Counted from the first letter of the stretch, positions 1 through 5,613 are shown. The stretch: 6,732 nucleotides of DNA from Syntrophaceae bacterium (GCA_003154025.1 PMCE01000463.1:6970-13701), one strand, 5' to 3'. Notes: generated from the letters alone by a model not told the origin. Numbers and translations are program-made.

Positions 1-491
1 CCGATGATGTTGTCGATCTTGGAGAGCTCGATCATCGTCTTGGCTTCGATCAGCCGCCCGGTTCGGGAAGGAATGTTGTAGATGAAGAGGGGCAGCTTGG
101 TGGCTTTGGCCACGGCCGCGAAGTGGGCGATGATCCCGTCCTGGGTGGGGCGGTTGTAATAAGGGCAGACCTGCAGGGAGCCGGCAGCGCCCACGTGCTC
201 GGCATGTTTGGTCCTTTCGATGGCCTCCGCCGTGCTGTTGGACCCCGTTCCGGCCATGACCGGCACCCGGCCCCGGGCTTCCTTGACACACGTCTCGATG
301 ACCTTGTCATGCTCCTCATTGGTAAGGGTGGGAGACTCTCCGGTGGTCCCGCAGGGGACAAGCCCGTCGCATTTCTCCTCTTCGATGAAATAGTTGACCA
401 GCCTCTTGAGGCCGTCCCAGTCCACCGAGAGGTCGTCTTTGAATGGAGTGATTAAAGGAACGTGACATCCGGCCCAGGTCTTCGGTTGCAT
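1..491 (-). CDS. dapA: 4-hydroxy-tetrahydrodipicolinate synthase, N-terminal 163 residues (C-terminus beyond window)
   Basis: This cytosolic enzyme condenses pyruvate with aspartate semialdehyde at the entry to diaminopimelate and lysine synthesis. The visible part is the first half of a TIM barrel. The CGTTGES loop gives Thr49/Thr50, PYYNRP gives Tyr112, and YNIPSRTG gives Tyr138 and Arg143. These match E. coli Thr44, Thr45, Tyr107, Tyr133 and Arg138 with a constant offset of 5. The Schiff-base lysine would then be residue 166, three residues past the left edge, so it cannot be checked. Arg143 in the SRTG motif favours true DapA over other members of the aldolase family. The ATG at 491-489 has a strong GGAGGAG site just upstream. 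The usual full length is about 290 residues. No convincing promoter was found in the repeat-filled leader. The identification is firm; only the missing half limits it. Confidence 0.93.
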   Translation of the reverse strand, partial: MQPKTWAGCHVPLITPFKDDLSVDWDGLKRLVNYFIEEEKCDGLVPCGTTGESPTLTNEEHDKVIETCVKEARGRVPVMAGTGSNSTAEAIERTKHAEHVGAAGSLQVCPYYNRPTQDGIIAHFAAVAKATKLPLFIYNIPSRTGRLIEAKTMIELSKIDNII

Positions 492-493
492 AA

Positions 494-500
494 CTCCTCC
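494..500 (-). promoter_or_regulatory. Ribosome binding site of dapA
   Basis: On the minus strand the sequence AAAGGAGGAGTTATG places a near-perfect Shine-Dalgarno core a few bases before the dapA ATG. This fixes the start of the partial gene. Confidence 0.85.
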
Positions 501-524
501 TTTTGTTTATGATTTCGAATTTTC

Positions 525-686
525 AACCGCAGGGAACGCAGGGGAAGGGGATAAGGAATGAGGGCATGAATTTGATTGCCTGGAAAATTCATTTAACCCA
601 TTTATTCGGTTCTTCCAATGTTCCATCATTCCAACATTCCCATCCTTCAAGCTGGAGACCCTTGCCGCGCTGTGTCCTCTGTGGCT
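525..686. repeat. Spacer segment bounded by imperfect inverted repeats (possible MITE-like remnant)
   Basis: The 20 bases at 525-544 (+) resemble the reverse complement of 667-686: AACCGCAGGGAACGCAG against AGCCACAGAGGACACAG. I count 13 of 20 identities, and five of the seven mismatches are A/G transitions. The pair bounds about 162 bp containing no gene, with a degenerate octamer array inside. This could be a decayed small non-autonomous element, or two independent copies of one abundant intergenic motif in opposite orientation. It forms most of the dapA leader. Confidence 0.4.
613..644. repeat. Degenerate octamer tandem repeat, 4 units of TTCCAWSR type
   Basis: On the plus strand the four consecutive octamers are TTCCAATG, TTCCATCA, TTCCAACA and TTCCCATC. 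The array lies 122-153 bp upstream of the dapA start. It has no coding character. Confidence 0.7.
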
Positions 687-700
687 AAACAGCCTTAAAA

Positions 701-736
701 ACAAAAAAAGCCATGAGGCTCTTACCCATGGCTTTT
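701..736 (-). terminator. Rho-independent terminator of the small unit at 763-855
   Basis: On the minus strand a perfect 10-bp stem (AAAAGCCATG at 727-736 pairing with CATGGCTTTT at 706-715) encloses an 11-nt loop. It is followed by a T-rich run reading TTTTTTTG then TTTTT. It begins 27 bp after the stop of the 30-codon ORF. It would also stop read-through from the MFS gene before dapA. Confidence 0.85.
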
Positions 737-762
737 AGGATGATTGCGGGAGCAGGGGCCGG

Positions 763-855
763 TTAGGGCATCCCAAAAGCGATGGGTAGACCCGGCTTTT
801 TGACCTCAGGCTTTTTGCCCAACTTTTTTCTTCCTTCCGGTTTGAGGACCTTCAT
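763..855 (-). CDS. Small basic protein, 30 residues, unknown function
   Basis: I do not recognise this product. The ORF starts at the ATG at 855-853 and ends with TAA at 765-763. The peptide begins MKVLKPEGRKKLGKK and ends KKPGLPIAFGMP. It has eight lysines and one arginine against two glutamates, four prolines, no cysteine and no hydrophobic span, so a membrane role or disulfide peptide is unlikely. The site GGGAAAGAG lies 8 nt before the ATG. A TTGACA/TAAAAT promoter starts the transcript about 25 nt upstream, and a strong terminator follows. The longer reading from the ATG at 888-886 is unlikely because that codon lies inside the -10 box. The unit could encode a small RNA- or ribosome-associated protein, or be a small RNA of about 180 nt whose ORF is incidental. 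That there is a transcript is more certain than that there is a protein. Confidence 0.5.
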   Translation of the reverse strand: MKVLKPEGRKKLGKKPEVKKPGLPIAFGMP

Positions 856-886
856 CGCTTTTTCTCTTTCCCAAAAATTAAGAACC

Positions 887-914
887 ATTTTACCCGAGTG
901 GAGATTCCTGTCAA
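887..914 (-). promoter_or_regulatory. Sigma70-like promoter of the small unit
   Basis: On the minus strand a perfect -35 box TTGACA (909-914) and a -10 box TAAAAT (887-892) are separated by 16 bp. Transcription would begin near 880. The promoter lies between the MFS stop codon and the 30-codon ORF, so the small gene does not depend on read-through. Confidence 0.7.
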
Positions 915-947
915 CAAGAAATTGTAACCTTCGATATTATTCTTCGC

Positions 948-2114
948 CTATCCCTTCTTCCACCCCTTGCGGACCCGGGAGGCAAACAGAAGGCTGAAGA
1001 GGATGCAGGCGATGCAGGCCCAGCGTACCGCGGGAATGGAAAAGGGAATATACAGGAAGGAGAGCACCAAAGGGGAGATCGCATATCCGCCGAACTTGAA
1101 GCAGTTGTAAACCGAAGCGACCGGTTTGCGCAAATCCGGGACCACTTCGACCGCCAGCGTATTCAGCGAAGTCCAGGCCGTGGCGGACCCTAACCCAAAG
1201 AGGGCAAAGAGGAACAGGTACTTCTCGAAGGAGTATTCCAGCGCCGCCATCCCCAGTACGCAGGCGATCATGATCCCGCCCCCTATACAGACGATAGGGA
1301 ACCTGCCCCGGCGGTCCCCCATAACGCCGGCAATGGGCGAAGCCACGATTCCGAAGAATCCGGTCATGGACAGGATCAGTCCGGTTTTATCCGAGGGAAG
1401 ATCGAAGTTTACGTTCAGATAATCCGCGACGAAAGTCATGAGCCCGATGTACCCCAGGAACAGGGAGAAAGCGGATAAACTCAGAAATCTTACCTCCGGG
1501 TAGGAGAAGGACTTCTTGACCAACGATAGAGCATCAGTCAACTTTCCCGGCCTCTTGTCCGGTTTCACATCATCTCGACTCGTAATCCAGTAGTAAATCC
1601 CTACGGTCAGGGAGTAGATCATGAGAAAGAAGAAGAACGAGGAACAACCCAGGGATACTTCCAAGACCCCGGAAATCAGGGGCCCCATGGTCACCCCGGT
1701 GGTGTACATCATCCCGAGGACTCCTATGGCTTTGCCGGCCTGTCTGGGGTCCACCATTTCCCCGACCAGGGCCAGCACGAGGGGCGCGATGAACGCGGCC
1801 CCGAATCCCTGGATGACGCGGGCCCCGATGAGGGTGGTCAAGTCGGGGGCGATCCCGCACAAAAAACTGCCCAGAGCGTAGGTCCCGAACCCGAAGAGGA
1901 GAGTCCGGCGGGTATCGAAAACCTGGGCGATGGAGCCGGAGAAGAGTTGAAAGACCACATAAGGAACCATGTACAGGGTTACAGTCAGGGAGACCCATTG
2001 TATGCTTATATCCATGCCCTGGCACAAGACGGGCAGGAGGGTGAGGATTCCCACCCCCCCCATGGGTCCGATGATCGCTCCAAGGTAGATGGGCAAGAGG
2101 CGTTTCAGGTTCAT
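948..2114 (-). CDS. Major facilitator superfamily transporter, 12 TM, DHA1/antiporter-like
   Basis: This inner-membrane secondary transporter has 388 residues, typical for 12-helix MFS proteins. Its helices are separated by a central basic loop at about residues 180-202. Motif A appears in the loop after helix 2 (GSIAQVFDTRR, 60-70) and again in the 8-9 loop of the second half (GVMGDRRGR, 263-271). Motif B is in helix 4 (RVIQGFGAAFIAP, 99-111), and the antiporter motif C is in helix 5 (TTGVTMGPLISG, 138-149). Motif C is known from proton-coupled drug exporters of the DHA1 type, so efflux by proton antiport is the best guess. Substrate cannot be read from sequence, and related proteins move sugars or organic acids. 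The ATG at 2114 follows AGAGGG at 10 nt spacing and a promoter at 2147-2173. It is transcribed alone, away from the hydrolase gene. Confidence 0.88.
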   Translation of the reverse strand: MNLKRLLPIYLGAIIGPMGGVGILTLLPVLCQGMDISIQWVSLTVTLYMVPYVVFQLFSGSIAQVFDTRRTLLFGFGTYALGSFLCGIAPDLTTLIGARVIQGFGAAFIAPLVLALVGEMVDPRQAGKAIGVLGMMYTTGVTMGPLISGVLEVSLGCSSFFFFLMIYSLTVGIYYWITSRDDVKPDKRPGKLTDALSLVKKSFSYPEVRFLSLSAFSLFLGYIGLMTFVADYLNVNFDLPSDKTGLILSMTGFFGIVASPIAGVMGDRRGRFPIVCIGGGIMIACVLGMAALEYSFEKYLFLFALFGLGSATAWTSLNTLAVEVVPDLRKPVASVYNCFKFGGYAISPLVLSFLYIPFSIPAVRWACIACILFSLLFASRVRKGWKKG

Positions 2115-2146
2115 AGAATGAATACCCTCTGGGAAACCAGAAGCAA

Positions 2147-2173
2147 ATTATAACAATAGCCGGCAGAAGTCAA
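2147..2173 (-). promoter_or_regulatory. Promoter of the MFS gene
   Basis: On the minus strand a consensus -10 box TATAAT (2147-2152) is preceded by TTGACT (2168-2173). The spacer is 15 bp, shorter than the usual 17, so the promoter may be weak or need an activator. The predicted start near 2140 gives a leader of about 26 nt. Confidence 0.55.
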
Positions 2174-2265
2174 CAGAAGATGGAGGCCCGTCCCTCTTCG
2201 GTCAAATCACCAGGGAGTAGACCATCAGAATTTTTAGGATTCAGAGGGCTTGCACGAGTTTTGTG

Positions 2266-2286
2266 GGGCCGTGATGACATCGGCCC
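2266..2286. other. GC-rich hairpin in the spacer between the MFS and hydrolase genes
   Basis: GGGCCG at 2266-2271 pairs with CGGCCC at 2281-2286 around a 9-nt loop. No T-run follows directly on either strand, so I do not call it a terminator. The rest of the 260-bp divergent spacer shows the MFS promoter and a heptamer array. No clear promoter for the hydrolase gene was found. Confidence 0.3.
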
Positions 2287-2316
2287 ATGAGAATATTCTG
2301 CTCTTTTTTTTATTCA

Positions 2317-2337
2317 CGCTATGCGCTATGCTCTATG
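2317..2337. repeat. Heptamer tandem repeat, 3 units of CGCTATG
   Basis: The units are CGCTATG, CGCTATG and CTCTATG, followed by CG that begins a fourth. The array lies 38-58 bp upstream of the hydrolase start codon. An in-frame ATG created inside it (2321) is not a credible start. Confidence 0.75.
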
Positions 2338-2374
2338 CGTTTTTCCCATTGCCCATCTTTCATACGGAGGTCCT

Positions 2375-3139
2375 ATGCGGTTCCAGCTGCTCCGGCATGC
2401 CACTTCGGTCATTTCCCTGAAAGGTCTCAATCTTCTCCTCGACCCCATGCTCAGCCCGAAAGGGGCCATGGGACCGATTGCCAATGCGGCCAATCAGAGC
2501 CGATTCCCCCTGGTCGACTTGCCCATGAGCGAGGCCGAACTCCGGGAGTTGGCAGGTCGACTGAAGGGGGTTTTGGTAACCCATGTCCATCGCGACCACT
2601 GGGACGATCGGGCGAAGGAAATCCTGCCTAAAACTTTGCCGGTGATCTGTCAGGCAGAGGATGAGGAGGCCATCCGGCAGGCTGGGTTCTCACAGGTCCA
2701 TCCGGTTTATACCAAGATGGACTGGCAGGGGATTCAGGTTTTCCGAACCCGGGGCCAACACGGAACTGGAGAAATCGGGAAAAAGATGGGCATGGTCTCC
2801 GGTTACGTTTTGAAAACCGAGGGGGAACCAGGTCTTTATGTCGCCGGCGACACCCTCTGGTGCCCGGAGGTAAAAGAAGCTCTCCAGACGTACCAGCCGG
2901 AGGCGGTCGTTCTCTATTCCGGGGCCGCCACTTTCCTGACCGGGGGCCCCATTACCATGAATGCCGATCATGTGATCTCCGTATGCCGGGAAATCCCCTC
3001 GGCCAAAGTGATCGTGATCCACATGGAAGCCCTGACCCATTGCCTCCTGACGCGCGCCGAGCTCCATAAAAGACTGGACCAGGAAGGCCTGGCAAATCAG
3101 GTTCAGATACCCAAAGATGGAGAAGTCATATCTCTTTGA
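2375..3139 (+). CDS. Metallo-beta-lactamase-fold hydrolase, UlaG/UPF0173-like
   Basis: This is a cytosolic metal-dependent hydrolase of 254 residues. The signature THVHRDHWD supplies His70, His72, Asp74 and His75. Further likely ligands are His129 (GQHGTG), Asp159 (AGDTLW) and His216 or His222 (HMEALTH). The order and spacing match the metallo-beta-lactamase fold, and the short N-terminal strand (LLRHATSVI, then NLLLDP) resembles the UlaG lactonase/UPF0173 group rather than beta-lactamases. Known relatives open lactones or cleave phosphoesters; the substrate here is unknown. The ATG at 2375 has GGAGG 6 nt upstream. The longer reading from ATG 2321 is rejected because it would translate the heptamer repeat. 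It lies 268 bp before the AbfD-like gene on the same strand, too far to assume an operon, though a shared pathway is possible. Confidence 0.85.
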   Translation: MRFQLLRHATSVISLKGLNLLLDPMLSPKGAMGPIANAANQSRFPLVDLPMSEAELRELAGRLKGVLVTHVHRDHWDDRAKEILPKTLPVICQAEDEEAIRQAGFSQVHPVYTKMDWQGIQVFRTRGQHGTGEIGKKMGMVSGYVLKTEGEPGLYVAGDTLWCPEVKEALQTYQPEAVVLYSGAATFLTGGPITMNADHVISVCREIPSAKVIVIHMEALTHCLLTRAELHKRLDQEGLANQVQIPKDGEVISL

Positions 3140-3182
3140 TAATTTGACAGCACGGCTTTGCCTATTTGGGGAGTTTCGGCAA

Positions 3183-3215
3183 TTTTAAAAACCATAACCG
3201 CGGGCCTTTTTAAAA
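3183..3215. repeat. A/T inverted repeat downstream of the hydrolase
   Basis: TTTTAAAAA (3183-3191) and TTTTTAAAA (3207-3215) form a perfect 9-bp inverted repeat around a 15-nt loop containing a C/G-rich core. It is the nearest hairpin after the hydrolase stop. It is made only of A/T pairs and lacks the usual terminator form, so its role is uncertain. Confidence 0.3.
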
Positions 3216-3260
3216 GATGTGAAATACTCCCTTTTCCAAAGAGGGGAAGTCAAAGAGCTC

Positions 3261-3296
3261 TCCTCCCTTTGAAAAAAGGAGGACAGGAGGGATTTC
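3261..3296. repeat. Dispersed intergenic repeat, copy 1 (CCCTTTGAAAAA core with GGAGG arms)
   Basis: TCCTCC and GGAGGA form a hairpin around CTTTGAAAAAA, followed by a second G-rich arm (GGAGGGATTTC). The segment aligns with 4928-4962: the first 17 bases agree at 15 positions and the G-rich tail agrees with one gap. A related C/G-rich fold precedes it at about 3228-3246. No gene is visible in the rest of this 268-bp spacer, which also holds the A/T inverted repeat and a tandem array. Confidence 0.65.
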
Positions 3297-3350
3297 CGGG
3301 AAGGCTTTTTCAACCCGCTATATTTTTGCCATTGTTCAATTTTTCTTTAT

Positions 3351-3387
3351 TTGAGGCACTTGAGCGCACTTGAGATACTTCATGCAC
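3351..3387. repeat. Degenerate 9-10 bp tandem repeat, 4 units of TTGAGnCAC type
   Basis: The consecutive units are TTGAGGCAC, TTGAGCGCAC, TTGAGATAC and TTCATGCAC. The array ends 20 bp before the start codon of the AbfD-like gene and so would lie in its leader. It creates a spurious in-frame TTG start at 3351. Confidence 0.65.
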
Positions 3388-3397
3388 TTTTCCCGAT

Positions 3398-3404
3398 GGA
3401 GGAG
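3398..3404 (+). promoter_or_regulatory. Ribosome binding site of the AbfD-like gene
   Basis: The site GGAGGAG sits 3-5 nt before the ATG at 3408. This selects 3408 over the upstream TTG at 3351 and the later ATG at 3417. Confidence 0.75.
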
Positions 3405-3407
3405 AAT

Positions 3408-4874
3408 ATGTCCCTAATGACTCCTGAACAATACGAAACCAGCATCAAGAAGATGAAACCCCGGGTCTTCATGAACGGGAAGAAGGTGGAAAGCGTCCTC
3501 GCCAACAAAAACACCCGGACCGTCGTGGAGTCGAACAAGGCCAGCTATGGCTGGGCAAAGGACCCGAGATACAGGGATATCATGACCTGCTATTCCCCTC
3601 TCATCGACGAGGTGGTCAACCGCTACACTTACCTCAGCGCCAGCGTGGAAGACCTAGTCAAGAAAGCTCAGGCCGGCACCTTCACCTCCGAGATGCTGGG
3701 AACCTGCACCTACCGGTGCGTGGGGTATGATGCTTTCCATTCCCTGGCCAGCACCACCTGGGAGATGGACCGGGACCTGGGAACAGAATATCACCCCCGG
3801 TTCATCGAATTCCTGAAAACCGTCCAGAAAAAAGACCTCTCCGTGGCCGGTGCCCTGACCGAACCGAGGGGGAAGCGGGATCAAAAGACGCTGGAATGGT
3901 CCAACCCTCATCTCTCCCTGAAAATCGTGGATAAAAAAAAGGACGGGATCGTAGTGCACGGGGCTAAGATCAATATCAGCGGGGCTTATGCCGCCCACGA
4001 GTTGGTGGTTTTGCCCCAGTCTGCCCACTCCAAAGATGAAGGCGACTATGCCGTGGCTTTTGCCGTTCCCCCGGACACCAAAGGAGTGATTTTTGTCTGC
4101 CAGTACACCCCTTTTTCGGCGGAAAGGGAGATGGCGGACGACATCGAAGAGCTGGGCAATCCCCTCTTCGGCCAGCGGGAGACTTCCATGGTCATCTTCG
4201 AAGATGTCTTCGTCCCCTGGGAGAGAGTGTTCCATTGCGGGGAGACTCCCTATTCCGCCAAGCTGGTCACCCGTTTCGCCCGCACCCATCGCATGACTTG
4301 TGGCGGAACCTGCAAGGTGGGTTTCATGAACCAGATCATCGGGGCCGCCAGACTGATCCAGGAATACAAGGGGCTGGAAAAGGTTCCCCACATCAACGAA
4401 CAGCTGGCGGAGATGGTTGTCCTGCGGGAAACCGGAAGGGCCTGCGGGCTTGCCGCGGCCATGAAGGGGGGCGAGGAGCCTCCGGGTTCAGGGGTATTCC
4501 TGCCCGATGAAATGATGGGCAACGTTGCCAAGCTGAACATCTGCAACGCCTTCTGGCGGGTGATGGCCCTGGCAGGAGACATCGGCGGCGGCCTGGTCGT
4601 CACCATGCCGTCGATGAAGGAACTGAAAAATCCCGAAGTGAAGGAGTATGTGGAAAGATTCTACAGCTTCGGCTCCGACGAACCCACCGAAAACATCATG
4701 AAAGTCCACAAGGCCCTGCAGCACTGGGCCGCCGGCCTCCACGGCGTGGGCACCTGGCACGGGGCAGGCCCGGTCATGGCCCAGAAGATCATGCTTCAGC
4801 GAATCGCCAACTACGAGCACGAAAAGGAACTGGTCAAACGCACCCTGAACTTAAAGGAGAAGAAAAAGAAGTAG
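3408..4874 (+). CDS. 4-hydroxybutyryl-CoA dehydratase / 4-hydroxyphenylacetate 3-hydroxylase family flavoenzyme
   Basis: At 488 residues this matches the length of AbfD, the FAD and [4Fe-4S] enzyme that dehydrates 4-hydroxybutyryl-CoA. It aligns along its whole length: an N-terminal MTPEQYETSIKK segment, TCTYRCVGYDAF (100-110 region), TEPRGKRD (151-158), the central beta domain with FGQRETSMVIFEDVFVP (254-270), and the C-terminal helical domain with GGGLVVTMPS (393-402) and HGAG (451-454). From memory of the Clostridium enzyme, cluster ligands Cys99 and Cys103 correspond to Cys100 and Cys104, and His292 to His294. The fourth ligand Cys299 corresponds best to Cys302, with one extra residue between it and the histidine. 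Glu257 is kept as Glu258 and Lys300 as Lys303. Tyr296 is replaced by Cys298 and Glu455 by Gly448. The family is secure; the same reaction is doubtful. A different CoA or aromatic substrate is possible. Confidence 0.82.
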   Translation: MSLMTPEQYETSIKKMKPRVFMNGKKVESVLANKNTRTVVESNKASYGWAKDPRYRDIMTCYSPLIDEVVNRYTYLSASVEDLVKKAQAGTFTSEMLGTCTYRCVGYDAFHSLASTTWEMDRDLGTEYHPRFIEFLKTVQKKDLSVAGALTEPRGKRDQKTLEWSNPHLSLKIVDKKKDGIVVHGAKINISGAYAAHELVVLPQSAHSKDEGDYAVAFAVPPDTKGVIFVCQYTPFSAEREMADDIEELGNPLFGQRETSMVIFEDVFVPWERVFHCGETPYSAKLVTRFARTHRMTCGGTCKVGFMNQIIGAARLIQEYKGLEKVPHINEQLAEMVVLRETGRACGLAAAMKGGEEPPGSGVFLPDEMMGNVAKLNICNAFWRVMALAGDIGGGLVVTMPSMKELKNPEVKEYVERFYSFGSDEPTENIMKVHKALQHWAAGLHGVGTWHGAGPVMAQKIMLQRIANYEHEKELVKRTLNLKEKKKK

Positions 4875-4877
4875 GAG

Positions 4878-4910
4878 GGGCGATCACGCGAAGAGCGTGA
4901 CGGGTCGCCC
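4878..4910. terminator. Long hairpin just after the AbfD-like gene (terminator or dispersed palindrome)
   Basis: The arms GGGCGATCACGC (4878-4889) and GCGTGA plus TCGCCC (4895-4900, 4905-4910) pair around a GAAGA loop with a 4-nt CGGG bulge, giving 12 bp in all. It begins 3 nt after the stop codon and lies between convergent genes, a position suited to termination from either side. No T-tract follows, so it may instead be a dispersed palindromic repeat that protects mRNA ends. Confidence 0.45.
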
Positions 4911-4926
4911 AATACTCAAGAGAAAT

Positions 4927-4962
4927 ATCCCCCCTTTGAAAAATCGGGGCTGGGGGGATCTC
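4927..4962. repeat. Dispersed intergenic repeat, copy 2
   Basis: ATCCCCCC (4927-4934) and GGGGGGAT (4952-4959) are perfect inverted arms around a 17-nt loop that contains CTTTGAAAAA. It is the second copy of the element at 3261-3296, here with C/G-pure arms. Two copies, each in a spacer flanking the AbfD-like gene, mark it as a genome-wide family. Confidence 0.65.
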
Positions 4963-4980
4963 AGGCCAAGGACTTGCCCT

Positions 4981-5020
4981 CCCTCGACCCCTCGAATCCT
5001 TGCCCCTCGGACCCTGGGAG
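4981..5020. repeat. Degenerate octamer tandem repeat, 5 units of CCCTCGAN type
   Basis: The consecutive octamers are CCCTCGAC, CCCTCGAA, TCCTTGCC, CCTCGGAC and CCTGGGAG. They decay progressively toward the right. The array ends at the base next to the stop codon of the yjbQ-like gene. Confidence 0.55.
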
Positions 5021-5440
5021 TCACTCCCCGATGATTTTCACCAGAACTCTCTTCTTCCTTTTTCCGTCAAACTCCCCGTAAAATATCTGCTCCCACGGGC
5101 CGAAGTCCAGCTTCCCGCCGGTAACGGCTACCACCACCTCCCTCCCCATGACCTGCCGCTTGAGGTGCGCATCTCCGTTATCTTCTCCGGTCCGATTATG
5201 CCGGTACCGCGAAGTGGGTTCATGCGGAGCCAGCTTCTCCAGCCACTGGTCATAATCCTGATGCAGCCCCGGCTCATCGTCGTTGATGAAAACCGAAGCC
5301 GTAATGTGCATCGCGTTGCAGAGGAGAAGCCCCTCCTTGATCCCGCTCTCTTTCAGGGTTTCCTCTACTTGGGGGGTGATGTTGATAAAGCCCCGGCGCG
5401 ACGGAATGTTGAACCACAATTCCCTGCGAAAGCCCTTCAT
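5021..5440 (-). CDS. YjbQ/UPF0047 family protein (secondary thiamine-phosphate synthase family)
   Basis: The protein has 139 residues, the normal length of this single-domain family. Recognisable blocks are [16 protein letters not shown] (39-54), the [15 protein letters not shown] segment (78-92) with His81 and His92, and [19 protein letters not shown] (108-126), followed by the final strand [11 protein letters not shown]. The family has conserved histidines consistent with metal binding. Members are reported to have weak thiamin phosphate synthase activity, joining the pyrimidine and thiazole moieties, but the main physiological role is unsettled. The ATG at 5440 follows GGAGGAG at 2 nt. It is convergent with the AbfD-like gene and divergent from the DUF465-ilvB operon. 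That places it next to a thiamin-diphosphate enzyme, which agrees with a thiamin role without proving it. Confidence 0.9.
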   Translation of the reverse strand: MKGFRRELWFNIPSRRGFINITPQVEETLKESGIKEGLLLCNAMHITASVFINDDEPGLHQDYDQWLEKLAPHEPTSRYRHNRTGEDNGDAHLKRQVMGREVVVAVTGGKLDFGPWEQIFYGEFDGKRKKRVLVKIIGE

Positions 5441-5480
5441 TTCTCCTCCTGATTCTCCTTCTTTACGTTACTTTCCATCT

Positions 5481-5486
5481 ATTGTA
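5481..5486 (-). promoter_or_regulatory. Candidate -10 box of the yjbQ-like gene
   Basis: On the minus strand TACAAT lies about 40 bp before the start codon, giving a leader of about 34 nt. The only -35 candidate, TTGCCC, is 20 bp away, too far for a standard promoter. The call therefore rests on the -10 box and position. Confidence 0.35.
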
Positions 5487-5521
5487 GACTGAAATACGAA
5501 AATTTCGGGCAAAATGGAAAA

Positions 5522-5535
5522 TCATAATTTTATGA
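5522..5535. promoter_or_regulatory. 14-bp palindrome in the divergent spacer
   Basis: TCATAA and TTATGA are perfect arms separated by TT. The site lies between the yjbQ-like and DUF465 promoters. It is a possible operator, but A/T-rich palindromes of this size also arise by chance. Confidence 0.3.
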
Positions 5536-5594
5536 CCGCGCTCCATCTCCGCATTTCTTTTTACAACTTACATTCTGAATCAAGGCAGCCAAGC

Positions 5595-5612
5595 CTAAAT
5601 TTAGTCTAAATT
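5595..5612 (+). promoter_or_regulatory. Candidate operator: CTAAATT direct repeat with 11-bp period, upstream of the -35 box
   Basis: CTAAATT occurs at 5595-5601 and 5606-5612, separated by TAGT. Heptamers with a 4-bp spacer, spaced by one helical turn, are the layout of sites for OmpR/PhoB-type response regulators. The same bases also form a 15-bp palindrome, AATTTAG-T-CTAAATT (5598-5612), so a dimeric repressor fits too. The site ends one base before the -35 box of the DUF465-ilvB promoter. The sequence does not resemble the E. coli Pho box. Confidence 0.45.
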
Positions 5613-5613
5613 A

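Noticed and set aside
123..455. Open frame on the plus strand opposite dapA
   Set aside because: It overlaps the well-supported dapA reading frame, has no plausible ribosome binding site and shows no recognisable domain.
590..618. Possible dapA promoter, TTGGAA-17-TAAATG on the minus strand
   Set aside because: Both boxes are poor matches, and the -35 lies inside the octamer array, so the match is likely incidental.
763..888. Longer 41-residue reading of the small basic ORF from the ATG at 888
   Set aside because: That ATG overlaps the -10 box TAAAAT and would lie upstream of the predicted transcription start. The internal ATG at 855 has the better binding site.
2321..2374. N-terminal extension of the hydrolase from the ATG at 2321
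   Set aside because: The extension would translate the CGCTATG repeat, lacks a binding site, and is unnecessary given GGAGG before 2375.
3144..3149. Perfect TTGACA after the hydrolase stop codon
   Set aside because: No acceptable -10 box follows at 15-19 bp, and the next start codon is about 260 bp away.
3351..3407. N-terminal extension of the AbfD-like protein from the TTG at 3351
   Set aside because: It is made of the 9-10 bp tandem repeat. The start at 3408 matches the family N-terminus and has a strong binding site.
3654..4391. 245-codon open frame on the minus strand
   Set aside because: It lies wholly opposite the AbfD-like gene, whose protein aligns along its full length. The antisense product is low-complexity and resembles no family.
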